Source: a virus
Strand: one strand, 5' to 3'
Length of the DNA: 21,703 nt
IMG/VR virus record: IMGVR_UViG_3300032309_000357
Coordinates: 1-21,703 of that record
A program made the translations under genes and the position numbers. Below, one piece after another: positions 1 through 7,731 of the stretch (the stretch's first letter is position 1; each line of letters opens with the position of its first letter). The notes beneath the pieces were generated by a model. It worked only from the letters and a program-made list of their open reading frames with translations. It searched no databases and had not been told where the DNA came from.

Positions 1-245
1 ACCATAGACCAGTGGATAACCATAGGCTTAATATACACGTTTAAAAGCATTGTATAAGGGCTAGTTAAATTACTAGCTACTATGCCATCGTTTATCTTAT
101 TAAATAGCTTAGTGCCTAAGTACCCTTGTATGTGAGTATCTTGAGCAACCTTAACCCACTGAATAAATTTATCTACGTCCACGTTGCCATTTAGGGCAGT
201 GAATTTTACAATATCGTCTCGACTAACAAATAATGCTTGAGCCAT
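1..245 (-). CDS. Neck/head-tail connector-like protein (3' part cut by window edge)
   Basis: The reading frame opens with ATG at 243-245 and stays open to base 1, giving about 81 codons of the N-terminus. It begins MAQALFVSRDDIVKF and includes LNGNVDVDKFIQWVKVAQD and HIQGYLGTKLFNKI. This N-terminal pattern (a helical region with a conserved IQxYLG stretch) resembles the DUF6712-type proteins that Bacteroidota siphophages carry next to the portal, which are thought to be head-tail connector or adaptor proteins. The start codon lies 6 nt after the portal stop, and its leader is A-rich (AAAATAAAATAAA) with no Shine-Dalgarno motif. The family assignment is from memory of the pattern; the connector role is inferred from its place after the portal. 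Confidence 0.75.
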   Translation of the reverse strand, partial: MAQALFVSRDDIVKFTALNGNVDVDKFIQWVKVAQDTHIQGYLGTKLFNKINDGIVASNLTSPYTMLLNVYIKPMVIHWSM

Positions 246-251
246 TTTATT

Positions 252-1982
252 TTATTTTAAAAATCCTTGATTTGGCATATTAATAGGAGCCGTATAAACT
301 AATCTATCATTGGTAGGTAAAATCTCACCAGCTTTTCTAGCAGTTGCAGGACTTATTTCTGTAGCTCCTTTTCTTCTTGGGTCTATAAAACGCTTATAAG
401 TTTCACGAGTCCAAAAATGGTGACAAGCTCCGCCTCCCTTATAAAGGAATATATCATAAGTATTTGCGCCTTTCGGTCCCCACCCTTCATTAGTGTTAGG
501 ATTTTGACTCATACGCATTATATCTTCTTTGCGATACAATTTATTTGCAGCTAACATTCTTCTGCAAAACTCTCTTGATTTATCTGTCACTTGACCTGAA
601 TATCTGTAACGAGATGCAAATAATTTTCCGTCTTGTTCTGATTTTAAATCAGGTCTTGCTACTCCAGTAGAAACAAATTCCCAGACCTTAGAAAGAATAG
701 ATTTTTGAGGGTTGTTTAAAGCCTCTAGCTCTTCGTCTAAACGCTCTTCGTCTTCGTATGATACTGGTCTGCTATCTATAAGTTCCCACTCGTTAGGGTC
801 AAGTTCTGCGCCAAATTCTTCAACGTCTAATAAATCTAAATGTGACGATAATTTTACTCCTGTTTCTTCTTCCATTGTAGCCGAATCCATCACTGGGTTT
901 TGGTCAATAAATTCCAGTGGTTGTAAAGTCCTAAAGTAAAGATTTAAGCTAATAGCATTGAATGCTAAAATCTTATCGATAGCATCTATAACCGTTGCCT
1001 GCTTAGGGCGAATAGTCATATTGTCAAATAAGATTGACGCATTTTTAAGCTCATCCGCATTTGAACTAAATCCATTGCTTGAAGGTATTCCAAAAAGTAA
1101 ACCGCTTGTAATAGAATGACCTAGCAAAATCTTACCCCTCGATTCTTCGCTTAAATAAGTATAGTGTGCAGGCGCATCGTTTAAAGGTACATTGTCAATT
1201 GTAGTCTTTTTAGTCTCATCGCTATTAAATGAAACTACAATCTTAGCACCGCTCGCACCTGTTAGCTTACGCTTAACGTCTGCCGCTTGCAATGCCATCT
1301 TTTCTTCGTCCGGAACTCCGTTATTAAAGTTAATAACTGAAGTAGGCGAAAAACCATTTTGAACATCATTAATAAGATAATCTGCAATTTCTTCTTCTAA
1401 TTGAGTATAAGGCAAAGCACCAATGTAATCTACATTAGAATAGTATTTTTGTCCTACGCTATAATCACGAACACAAAGAATTTCTAGCGTTTTATCGCCA
1501 TAACCAAAAGCCCCAATACGCTTAGGCATAAACTTTTTAACATCTTGCCAGTTATCTGAATAATAATACCCAGTGATTTCGCCTTTCTCATTGCATTTTT
1601 CTGCTCTAATTAATTGAGCTGGAACGTGTTCAACTCTTACAATAGAATCTTTTGCCTTGTTATAGATAAGTTGAAAATATCCTTGCCCTAAAAGTTTATA
1701 GTCCGTAATTACGCACTTTAAAACCTCTGGTCTAAATAACATTTTCATTTGAGCGTATTCGTTCGGCTTCTTATTTGAATCCGTAGCGTCTAACCCACGT
1801 CCATAAATCAGTTTATTAATAGAGTTAATAACCGAGTTATTTGTATTCGAATTATTATATCTGTCAATTAGGTACTGAAAGTAGTCGTTATCATCGCCAA
1901 ATTGCACCCAAGCCTCTTTGTTAGATTCTTTGGATTGAGGCGGTTTATGCGATTCAAAATTAAATACGTGAACGTTACTCAT
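252..1982 (-). CDS. Portal protein with an extra C-terminal domain
   Basis: This 576-residue protein is the likely portal, the dodecameric ring at the DNA entry vertex. Residues 30-430 have the portal layout: an N-terminal helical part (IDRYNNSNTNNSVINSI near 39-55), a central region with GQGYFQLIYN near 99-108 and VPAQLIRAE near 120-128, and a long helical stem near 275-345. From about residue 450 there is a distinct domain: FASRYRYSG, SREFCRRM, YRKEDIMRMS, WGPKGANTYDIFLYKGG and CHHFWTRETYKRF. I recognise this as a recurring module of Bacteroidota phage structural proteins, of unknown function. The start codon overlaps the upstream 117-aa gene by 8 nt. The portal call rests on length, overall pattern and the neighbours (capsid gene and connector). 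Confidence is good for portal and low for what the C-terminal module does. Confidence 0.8.
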   Translation of the reverse strand: MSNVHVFNFESHKPPQSKESNKEAWVQFGDDNDYFQYLIDRYNNSNTNNSVINSINKLIYGRGLDATDSNKKPNEYAQMKMLFRPEVLKCVITDYKLLGQGYFQLIYNKAKDSIVRVEHVPAQLIRAEKCNEKGEITGYYYSDNWQDVKKFMPKRIGAFGYGDKTLEILCVRDYSVGQKYYSNVDYIGALPYTQLEEEIADYLINDVQNGFSPTSVINFNNGVPDEEKMALQAADVKRKLTGASGAKIVVSFNSDETKKTTIDNVPLNDAPAHYTYLSEESRGKILLGHSITSGLLFGIPSSNGFSSNADELKNASILFDNMTIRPKQATVIDAIDKILAFNAISLNLYFRTLQPLEFIDQNPVMDSATMEEETGVKLSSHLDLLDVEEFGAELDPNEWELIDSRPVSYEDEERLDEELEALNNPQKSILSKVWEFVSTGVARPDLKSEQDGKLFASRYRYSGQVTDKSREFCRRMLAANKLYRKEDIMRMSQNPNTNEGWGPKGANTYDIFLYKGGGACHHFWTRETYKRFIDPRRKGATEISPATARKAGEILPTNDRLVYTAPINMPNQGFLK

Positions 1983-2328
1983 AGAATATTATGTTTTGAT
2001 CGTTTTGTTTGTACACATCTTTATTTACCGAATAGGTATCAACCTCTTGATTTGTACAGAATATCTTATCACGGTGAACTAAATAGTAATCTAATTTGCC
2101 ATCTATTACACCATAGTATTTTAATTCTACGCTATAAAAGTGACCTTGCTCAATGAAATCAAAAACTAAATCAAAATAAGAATGAAAGGATTTTTTCTTT
2201 ACGTAAATTGACTTAGTTATCGTTTCGTTTGTCGTTTCGTTTGTGATATACATAAAGTTCGCATCGTTTAACCTTGTGGGGATAAACGTGAAACGCTGAA
2301 CCGTATTATTCTCTTTAAGAATTACCAT
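1975..2328 (-). CDS. Unknown virion-cluster protein (117 aa)
   Basis: This 117-residue protein lies between the probable tail tube gene and the portal and overlaps the portal start by 8 nt. It is rich in beta-forming residues, with FTFIPTRLND near the start and YLVHRDKIFCTNQEVDTYSVN near 81-101. The KIFCTNQ...YSVN ending is a pattern I associate with a small conserved protein in Bacteroidota phage structural clusters, but I know no function for it. It has no signal peptide or membrane segment. It is the first gene after an intrinsic terminator, and its ATG is preceded by the AACGTTTATA-N4 leader element, so it probably starts a new transcription unit that includes the portal. A minor virion or head-tail joining role is inferred from location only. 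Confidence 0.75.
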   Translation of the reverse strand: MVILKENNTVQRFTFIPTRLNDANFMYITNETTNETITKSIYVKKKSFHSYFDLVFDFIEQGHFYSVELKYYGVIDGKLDYYLVHRDKIFCTNQEVDTYSVNKDVYKQNDQNIIFYE

Positions 2329-2332
2329 AACC

Positions 2333-2360
2333 TATAAACGTTTTTTAATATGTTTTGTTT
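2333..2360 (-). promoter_or_regulatory. Repeated leader element AACGTTTATA (copy 1, before 117-aa gene and portal)
   Basis: On the minus strand AACGTTTATA (2333-2342) lies exactly 4 nt before the ATG at 2328, with an ACAAAAC box about 12 nt further upstream. The same arrangement occurs before 5658 and 13197. It fits a promoter whose transcript would be nearly leaderless, or a translation-initiation element. It does not match the usual Bacteroidota TAnnTTTG promoter element. Confidence 0.5.
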
Positions 2361-2373
2361 CTAAAACGAAAAA

Positions 2374-2394
2374 GGGTGGGACATCAGCCCACCC
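2374..2394 (-). terminator. Rho-independent terminator after the probable tail tube gene
   Basis: A perfect 7-bp GC-rich stem, GGGTGGG (2374-2380) with CCCACCC (2388-2394), encloses a 7-nt loop. Read on the minus strand it is followed directly by TTTTTCGTTTT, the expected U-rich tract, and it starts 26 nt past the stop codon at 2421. On the plus strand no T tract follows, so it serves minus-strand transcripts. Confidence 0.85.
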
Positions 2395-2420
2395 AGTTTC
2401 AAACCTCAAACAACAAAAAA

Positions 2421-2945
2421 CTAAACTCCTGAAGTAATAGTAAATCCTGCAGTTGTTAAAGAAGTGCTTATGAAGTTAGCAGGCACAGGCTCTTGTCCTG
2501 ATAATACTAAAGTATAACCACTTAAATCTCCCATTGCAGCTCCAGTAACGATAGTACCTCCTGATACTTCCATACCGTTACGTAAACCAGCGTAGAAGAA
2601 GTTACCATTGTTATCTTCTACGATAACCTGTGGACGACCGTAAGACAAAAGTTTAATTTGTCTATGGTCTGCAACTGATAACTTTTTTAAAGTTAAGTTA
2701 ACAGTTTGCTCGAAAAATGTAGTACCGTTTTCACGGCTTGAGTTGATAGTTTGCTCGAATGAGCTATTACCTTTTAGGTCGTACTTAAATGCGATAGGAG
2801 TACCAGCGACAGCAGAAATTGCGTCGGTATTCGTCACATCATAAGTATAACCAGTTGCATCACCCCAGTTAACAAAGTAAACGGCTTTCAATCCACCATT
2901 ACTCGTTTTGCAAGGCTCAATTCTACCTAAAGAAATATCGCACAT
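2421..2945 (-). CDS. Probable major tail tube protein
   Basis: This 174-residue protein starts MCDISLGRIEPCKTSNGG and is mostly beta-prone, with repeated short strands and a Gly/Thr/Val-rich C-terminal half (GMEVSGGTIVTGAAMGDLSGYTLVLSG near 124-150). Size and composition fit a siphophage tail tube subunit, and the MCDI..GR.EPCK..VGG opening is one I associate with such proteins in Bacteroidota phages. It is flanked on both sides by hairpin terminators, and its leader (ATAAATAAATAATT before ATG) is the A-rich type seen before the capsid gene, which suggests high, independent expression. Alternatives are another abundant virion protein such as a head decoration protein. It follows the major capsid gene directly. 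Confidence 0.6.
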   Translation of the reverse strand: MCDISLGRIEPCKTSNGGLKAVYFVNWGDATGYTYDVTNTDAISAVAGTPIAFKYDLKGNSSFEQTINSSRENGTTFFEQTVNLTLKKLSVADHRQIKLLSYGRPQVIVEDNNGNFFYAGLRNGMEVSGGTIVTGAAMGDLSGYTLVLSGQEPVPANFISTSLTTAGFTITSGV

Positions 2946-2972
2946 AATTATTTATTTATAATGTTTAAAATA

Positions 2973-2996
2973 AGCACCCCGAATTAACGAGGTGCT
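2973..2996 (-). terminator. Probable terminator after the major capsid gene
   Basis: On the minus strand a 9-bp stem (AGCACCTCG with CGGGGTGCT, one G-U pair) closes a 6-nt TTAATT loop and is followed by TATTTT. It lies 11 nt past the capsid stop. The U tract is short, so it may be a leaky terminator or an mRNA 3'-end stabiliser that raises capsid transcript relative to genes downstream. Confidence 0.7.
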
Positions 2997-3007
2997 ATTA
3001 ATTTCTA

Positions 3008-3961
3008 CTAATTTGCGGAATTTGTAATTCCGTATGTGACGATGTCTTGAACTACACCATACTGAACACCGGCGCTTAGGCGCATAATTACGCGAACATT
3101 CTGGCTGCCGTCGATGTCTGCTAAATCAATAACCTTAACTTCAGTGTGGTCAGACAATAAAGAAGTACCAAAGTATAAGTTATCTTTAGTTGTAGCGATT
3201 GCTTTGTTAGCACCCATTCCGTTTGCTACAAAGATTTTAACGCCATCAAAAGAAAGAGAACCATTGTTATACCACTGAGTTCCTAAAGCGTTTGTACCGT
3301 TAGCACCTAAACCAGATGCACCAAAACCACCTAAAGCACGAACGTAAGCACGAGCCATGTTCTGAGATACGTAGATATATAAGTCTTCATTTCCGTAAAG
3401 AGCAGCAGGGATAGCATCAACGATTTTACCCATTTCAGCAACTACGTTAGCAGCAGTAACTGTTGTACCGGCAACTTCGTTAGCAGTTGGTAAAGCAGCA
3501 TCAGCAGCTAATAAAGTAGCAAAGCCATCAAACTCACCTGCGTTAGCAGTTACACCTGACCAGATATTTGTCTCATTCTTTGCAGCAACTTTAGCAGCTA
3601 CGTGAGCTACCAAGAAATCTTGGAATGAAGTTGGCAATACATCAAATGAAGAAAAACCTTGTTGTGCAGAAAGGTAATCCGAGTGGAAATCTTTCTTGCA
3701 AAGTTGTAAGTTAACTTGGAATTCCTCTGGAGTGATAATACGCTCAGTCAAAGTGATTGTTGAAGTAGCATCGAAATCGCAAGTTGCGTTCTTTAAAATA
3801 TCATCTGTAGATAAACGCTTGATGATTTCTTTGTACTTAATGTTTGGTTTAACAGTGATACCACCAGCTTCGATAGTTGGAGCTGATAATAATGCAGCAG
3901 CGATAATTTGGTCTTTAAATTCACCGCTGTAAGTTGTAGTAATACTTGTGCTAGTTGGCAT
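3008..3961 (-). CDS. Major capsid protein (HK97 fold)
   Basis: At 317 residues this has the size and character of an HK97-fold major capsid protein, the subunit of the icosahedral shell. It has an N-terminal arm, an Ala/Gly-rich composition, a central TPEEFQVNLQLCKKDF region near 77-92 and a C-terminal part ending with VRVIMRLSAGVQYGVVQDIVTYG, similar to the C-terminal strands of such capsid proteins. The QDFLVAHVAAKVAAKNETNIWSG region (about 111-133) resembles the spine-helix segment, where many of these proteins carry an ExxxWxG-like motif. Neighbours support it: a scaffold-like gene is just upstream and a protease before that. The start is preceded by AAACAAATAAAAAA, a strong A-rich Bacteroidota leader. 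The fold is inferred, not tested. Confidence 0.85.
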   Translation of the reverse strand: MPTSTSITTTYSGEFKDQIIAAALLSAPTIEAGGITVKPNIKYKEIIKRLSTDDILKNATCDFDATSTITLTERIITPEEFQVNLQLCKKDFHSDYLSAQQGFSSFDVLPTSFQDFLVAHVAAKVAAKNETNIWSGVTANAGEFDGFATLLAADAALPTANEVAGTTVTAANVVAEMGKIVDAIPAALYGNEDLYIYVSQNMARAYVRALGGFGASGLGANGTNALGTQWYNNGSLSFDGVKIFVANGMGANKAIATTKDNLYFGTSLLSDHTEVKVIDLADIDGSQNVRVIMRLSAGVQYGVVQDIVTYGITNSAN

Positions 3962-3980
3962 TTTTTTATTTGTTTAATAA

Positions 3981-4577
3981 TTATTTTGAAAAAATTCTAT
4001 TATATACTGAATCTTGAATTGATCCTACTTTGTTTTTTGAAATTTTAAATTGCTTTTGAGAAACTGCAGCTTCTGGGTTATGAGCTAAAGGCTCAGCGCC
4101 TTCTTCGATAGATGACATCTCTAATTTTAAAGACTCATTTTCCGCTTTCAAAGCTTTGTTTTCTTCTTTGATAGATGAAAATTCTTGACGTAATTTCTCA
4201 ATCTCAGCAAAGAAAGTTTCCTTTGAAACTGATTCTACAATACGCTTAGCCTTTGGAGCTTCTTCAGCTAATTCTGGAGCAACTACCTCTTCAGGAGCGA
4301 CCTCAACCTCAACCTCAACTTCAGCTTCTGCTTTAGCTTCTTTAATTTCAGCAATGATACCTTCTACGGCTACTACTAAAATCATTCCGTCTTCTAACGT
4401 GTACTCGCCTACTGGCATCGGTACAATACCGTCCGCCGTTACAATTCCTACAGAGAAATCAGGCTCAAATGATTCTGCTTCGATAACGGTGATTCCGTCT
4501 TCTAACTTCATTTGTGCGAGCTTAACCTCCATAGAAAGAACAGCTTTAATTTTGTTTAATGTGTTCTTGTATTCCAT
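3981..4577 (-). CDS. Probable scaffolding protein
   Basis: This 198-residue protein sits directly between the protease region and the major capsid gene, the usual place for a scaffold. Residues 15-75 form a beta-prone domain with LEDGITVIEAESFEP and PMPVGEYTLEDGMIL. Residues 76-112 are an acidic Ala/Glu/Val/Pro linker containing EVEVEVEV, encoded by a short tandem repeat. Residues about 120-160 form a clear coiled coil (EIEKLRQEFSSIKEENKALK and onward). The C-terminal end is basic (KQFKISKNKVGSIQDSVYNR), as expected of a scaffold tail that contacts the capsid protein. Scaffolds act inside the prohead and are usually removed by the protease. The ATG follows TAAATAAATAAAA with no Shine-Dalgarno motif. 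Confidence 0.7.
   Translation of the reverse strand: MEYKNTLNKIKAVLSMEVKLAQMKLEDGITVIEAESFEPDFSVGIVTADGIVPMPVGEYTLEDGMILVVAVEGIIAEIKEAKAEAEVEVEVEVAPEEVVAPELAEEAPKAKRIVESVSKETFFAEIEKLRQEFSSIKEENKALKAENESLKLEMSSIEEGAEPLAHNPEAAVSQKQFKISKNKVGSIQDSVYNRIFSK
4303..4326. repeat. Short in-gene tandem repeat coding EVEVEVEV
   Basis: CAACCT/CAACTT hexamers repeat in tandem within the scaffold gene and encode a Glu-Val repeat in the acidic linker. It is a low-complexity stretch that could vary in length between related phages. Confidence 0.6.
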
Positions 4578-4595
4578 TTTTATTTATTTATTTAA

Positions 4596-4778
4596 TTAAT
4601 TTACTCTTTCAATTACTCTTGGTTGATTTGTATTTACAACCGATGAGCTAGCTTGGGCAACTAAAGCACCTACGCCTTGATTAATTAATTCGCCTTCGCA
4701 GCACTCTTTTGAATAAGTTCCATCTTCGCATAGGCAAGCACGAGATGAGTCTTTGGGGCTATTGTTTTTATTTGCCAT
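4596..4778 (-). CDS. Small conserved Cys-containing protein in the head cluster (60 aa)
   Basis: This 60-residue protein carries ACLCEDGTYSKECCEG near 14-29, that is C-x-C followed by C-C, which suggests a small metal-binding or disulphide knot, followed by an Ala/Ser/Gln-rich tail. Its start overlaps the end of the protease gene by 11 nt, and the next gene (scaffold) begins 18 nt after its stop. Small proteins with this RACLCEDG-type signature accompany head genes in Bacteroidota phages, to my memory. The function is unknown; a minor head role is inferred from location. Confidence 0.7.
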   Translation of the reverse strand: MANKNNSPKDSSRACLCEDGTYSKECCEGELINQGVGALVAQASSSVVNTNQPRVIERVN

Positions 4779-5658
4779 CTTTAATTATTTGGATTATTTG
4801 ATTAATTATTTTTTCTTCTTCTAATGTTAATAAATCTAATTCCCTTAATTTATTTCTTGACCAGCTAAGAGCTGACTTACCGCCCCATAATAAAAAGCTA
4901 ATATATCCGCAATCGTTTTGTGAGCTTGCATTATCATAATATGTTTCCGCTCTACTTAAATAAGAATACATTCTTTGAATCGTTTCTACCGAAACTGGTT
5001 CTCCTTTGGCTAGTTGTTGCGCTCTTACCTTTCCGGTTTGAGTTGCGCACTTATTGCCATTTCTTTCGTTTAATTCAATACCTTTTTGAGCATTGTTTTT
5101 AACGTCATTACCATAATCAGAATAAGATTCTAAAGCTACCTCTTCAGCCATCTCTAGCTTGTCTGCAAAATATCCTTCTATTGAGAATCCTTTATACTTA
5201 CCCTCCTTTACTTGCTTCCAAACCTTATCGTCTTCAATCTTCATAGAAATCATCCAAGTGCCTTTTGGTAAACTAAAGCCGTACTGCTTAGACTTATCCA
5301 TGTCTGGGTTGTCAATAATCCAAGACTCAACCACCGTTGCCCCGTCAAATTTAGCCTTATGCTCTAAAGTTGCGTTTGACTGATTACCATTCTTTAAAAA
5401 TAACTCGCTCGCTTGCTTAACCGTTGCCTCACTAAAGAAAACGTAGAACTCATCCTTGCCATTCTTACGATAGATTTGCTTATTAGGAATAAGAGCAGCA
5501 CCCATAAGAATACGCTTTTCAGCATCTACCTCAGCAAACTCTATTTTGTATTCCTTATTTAAAGCAATGAAGTTTTCTTCGATAGCTGGTGAATCCACCA
5601 AGCTAACCGCTTCAATCCCATCTAAATCTTTTTCTATTACAAGTTCAACAATTCTCAT
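4768..5658 (-). CDS. XkdF-like prohead protease with extra C-terminal domain
   Basis: The N-terminal part (about 1-170) reads like the XkdF-type phage serine protease family: SLVDSPAIEENFI near 19-31, FFSEATVKQASELFLK near 74-89, LEHKA with His100, VVESWIID near 109-116, GTWMISMKI near 133-141 and KGFSIEGYF with Ser159. His100 and Ser159 are the best catalytic candidates. Such proteases mature the prohead by cleaving scaffold and capsid proteins, which fits the next genes. Residues about 192-270 form a second module (KCATQTGKVRAQQLAKGEP, ETIQRMYSYLSRAE, CGYISFLLWGGKSALSW) that recurs in phage head proteins and is of unknown function to me. The ATG is preceded by the AACGTTTATA-N4 leader element, so the gene may start a head transcription unit. 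Confidence 0.75.
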   Translation of the reverse strand: MRIVELVIEKDLDGIEAVSLVDSPAIEENFIALNKEYKIEFAEVDAEKRILMGAALIPNKQIYRKNGKDEFYVFFSEATVKQASELFLKNGNQSNATLEHKAKFDGATVVESWIIDNPDMDKSKQYGFSLPKGTWMISMKIEDDKVWKQVKEGKYKGFSIEGYFADKLEMAEEVALESYSDYGNDVKNNAQKGIELNERNGNKCATQTGKVRAQQLAKGEPVSVETIQRMYSYLSRAETYYDNASSQNDCGYISFLLWGGKSALSWSRNKLRELDLLTLEEEKIINQIIQIIKDGK

Positions 5659-5662
5659 GACC

Positions 5663-5690
5663 TATAAACGTTTAAATTTTGTTTTGTTAT
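5663..5690 (-). promoter_or_regulatory. Repeated leader element AACGTTTATA (copy 2, before protease)
   Basis: AACGTTTATA (minus strand, 5663-5672) lies 4 nt before the ATG at 5658, followed by GGTC. An ACAAAAC box lies about 11 nt upstream of it. The 12 bases from CGTTTATAGGT to the ATG match copy 1 at all but one position. It lies in the 39-bp gap between the tape measure and protease genes. Confidence 0.5.
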
Positions 5691-5697
5691 ATTTTCA

Positions 5698-7731
5698 TTA
5701 TCCAAGAGTTGCACTTGAAACTATATTACGATTTAAACTTTGAGCAGATGTGACATCGTTTGCCACTACGTATGCCTTAACTGGTGGTAAATCTCTTCCT
5801 AATGTTTGAGCTATTTGATTTACACCAGAAGCACCTACTACATTAAAATTAGGTACAGCAGGAGCAGATGCAGGAGCACTGCCACCTCCTCCGCTATTGG
5901 GATCACCTGATTCTAAAATTGATTTTGCTCTACCAGCTGCACTTAGAACCGCTGCAACTTGAGATGCATAAAATATTGGAAATGCTAATGCTGCTCCCGG
6001 TCCTGCTGCCGCTGCACTTTTTTGTGCAATATCTAAACCTTGAACAAATCCTTTAGCTGTACCAATAGCAATATCAATTAATGCAAAGGCTTTTGCCTCA
6101 TCACTACCTTGTTTAAATAATGATCCTAGTGCAGAAAGAGCACCTTGCATAGCATCAACAAATTGTAATTCAGCAGCAATCCTTGCATCTCTATATGATC
6201 TTTCTATTGCAATACGCTTATCTGTATTATCTTTTAAAGCTTGAGTTCTTTCAGCTTCATTTGCATATTCTCTTTCTCTAATAATTGCATTTTGAGCATC
6301 TAAAGCTTCTAGTTGTGCTTGTAAAGCAGACCGCTCATTATTAATTACTAATTCATTAAAAGCATATTGTCTATTTAAAGACTCATTTTTAATTTCAACA
6401 TCTTTTGCTGCAATCGCATTATCAATTTCTGTCTTTTTTAATAAGAAAGCTGTTTCAGCATCAGCTCTAGCTTGAGTCCCCTCATTATAAGAATCTATTG
6501 TTTGCTGAATACTGGCTAAATCCCTTACTCTTTGTTCTTCAAGTGCTTTCTTTTGAGACGCTAGTCTTGCTTCATCGTTTTTGATTGAATCTGCATTAAA
6601 CTGCTCTTGAACATTTAATGCTTCAACCTTACCATCATTAATAGATTTTTGAAGTTCAAGCTCTTCTTTATTTAATGCAACAGCATTTACTTTTTGTTCT
6701 GACTCTAAACCCGTGATTTGAGCTGCTACTGCTTTTTTATTATTTAATGCCTCTTGTAAAGCAATTTGATTGGCCTGATTATCTAAAGCTTTAACCTCTG
6801 CTCTTGCTGCTGCTACTTGCAAATCCGCAAGCTTTGTCATTTCAACTCTTTGCTTTTCTAATATAATACCTAATTCGGTATTTGCTTTTTTCCTATTTGT
6901 AATACTTTTGGATTCATCATCTCTTATTTGTCTTTGAAGCTCAGCTTCTCTGTCATATTGTTCAACTAATCCTTGCTGCTGTGCAACCGCTAATTGAGCC
7001 GCTTTTCTAACTTTAACTAAATTTTCTGCTTGCCTTTTATTAGCTTCAATATCTATTTGACTTATGCCTTCAATTGATCCTTGAACTACTTGACCAATTT
7101 CAGATACTGCTTTGCCTAAATTTGATGCTATATTTTTTCCTGCTTCAACTGCATCAACTCTCGTTTCTCTTAAGCCAACCTTAAAATAGTTAAGTCTGTC
7201 AATTAAAACTTTAATTTGCTTTGGGTCTTTGTCTCCAAAAAGTGATTGTTCCCAAGCTAATTGTATTTCTGAAATTGCTACTCCTACACCATAAAATGCA
7301 GCTTTTAAAGGAGTCAAAGCAAGCGTTAATAATCCTTTAATTACATTTGTTAAACCTTCAAATCCTTTACTAGATTTGCTTACTTTATCAACAACTCCTA
7401 CAATTATATTAGTTACTTGATTTAAAGTAATTGCAATAGTCTCAAATATACCTGATAAAGTATCAACTATTTTTTGGTTACGTTGGAATGCATCCGAAAG
7501 TAATTCAAATCCTTTCATTAGCAATCCGATACCCATTGCCTTAACAGCAAGTCCAATACCAGAAAAACCTTTAGCTAAAGAATTAGCTGATTTTTCGGCT
7601 TCTTTAAAAGATTTATTGGTTTCCTTAGTGGATTCAACTACCTCATCTACCTTTACTACTACATCGTCTAACTTATTACTAACATCATCTAAGTTATTCT
7701 TAATTTCAATTTCTACTTTCTTTTTTTCCAT
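5698..7731 (-). CDS. Tail tape measure protein
   Basis: This 677-residue protein is the likely tape measure, which sets tail length and leaves the tail during DNA ejection. Residues 1-50 are Lys/Asp/Val-rich heptads. Hydrophobic segments lie near 55-80 (GLAVKAMGIGLLMKGFELL) and 125-155. A very long Ala/Gln/Glu/Lys-rich coiled coil spans about 220-540. A further hydrophobic stretch at about 545-600 includes ALIDIAIGTAKGFVQGLDIA and PGAALAFPIFYASQVAAVL. The C-terminus has a Gly/Ser/Ala/Pro linker (SGDPNSGGGGSAPASAPAVP). It is short for a tape measure, implying a short tail if the usual roughly 0.15 nm per residue holds. Its start overlaps a 49-aa ORF by 19 nt. It is the largest coiled-coil gene in the tail module. 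Confidence 0.85.
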   Translation of the reverse strand: MEKKKVEIEIKNNLDDVSNKLDDVVVKVDEVVESTKETNKSFKEAEKSANSLAKGFSGIGLAVKAMGIGLLMKGFELLSDAFQRNQKIVDTLSGIFETIAITLNQVTNIIVGVVDKVSKSSKGFEGLTNVIKGLLTLALTPLKAAFYGVGVAISEIQLAWEQSLFGDKDPKQIKVLIDRLNYFKVGLRETRVDAVEAGKNIASNLGKAVSEIGQVVQGSIEGISQIDIEANKRQAENLVKVRKAAQLAVAQQQGLVEQYDREAELQRQIRDDESKSITNRKKANTELGIILEKQRVEMTKLADLQVAAARAEVKALDNQANQIALQEALNNKKAVAAQITGLESEQKVNAVALNKEELELQKSINDGKVEALNVQEQFNADSIKNDEARLASQKKALEEQRVRDLASIQQTIDSYNEGTQARADAETAFLLKKTEIDNAIAAKDVEIKNESLNRQYAFNELVINNERSALQAQLEALDAQNAIIREREYANEAERTQALKDNTDKRIAIERSYRDARIAAELQFVDAMQGALSALGSLFKQGSDEAKAFALIDIAIGTAKGFVQGLDIAQKSAAAAGPGAALAFPIFYASQVAAVLSAAGRAKSILESGDPNSGGGGSAPASAPAVPNFNVVGASGVNQIAQTLGRDLPPVKAYVVANDVTSAQSLNRNIVSSATLG

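Noticed and set aside
712-939. Plus-strand ORF of 75 aa, Ser-rich
   Set aside because: It lies antisense to the portal gene; Ser-rich composition results from the reverse frame. No context on the plus strand.
1902-2156. Plus-strand ORF of 84 aa over the 117-aa/portal junction
   Set aside because: Antisense to two coupled minus-strand genes; no leader or neighbours on the plus strand.
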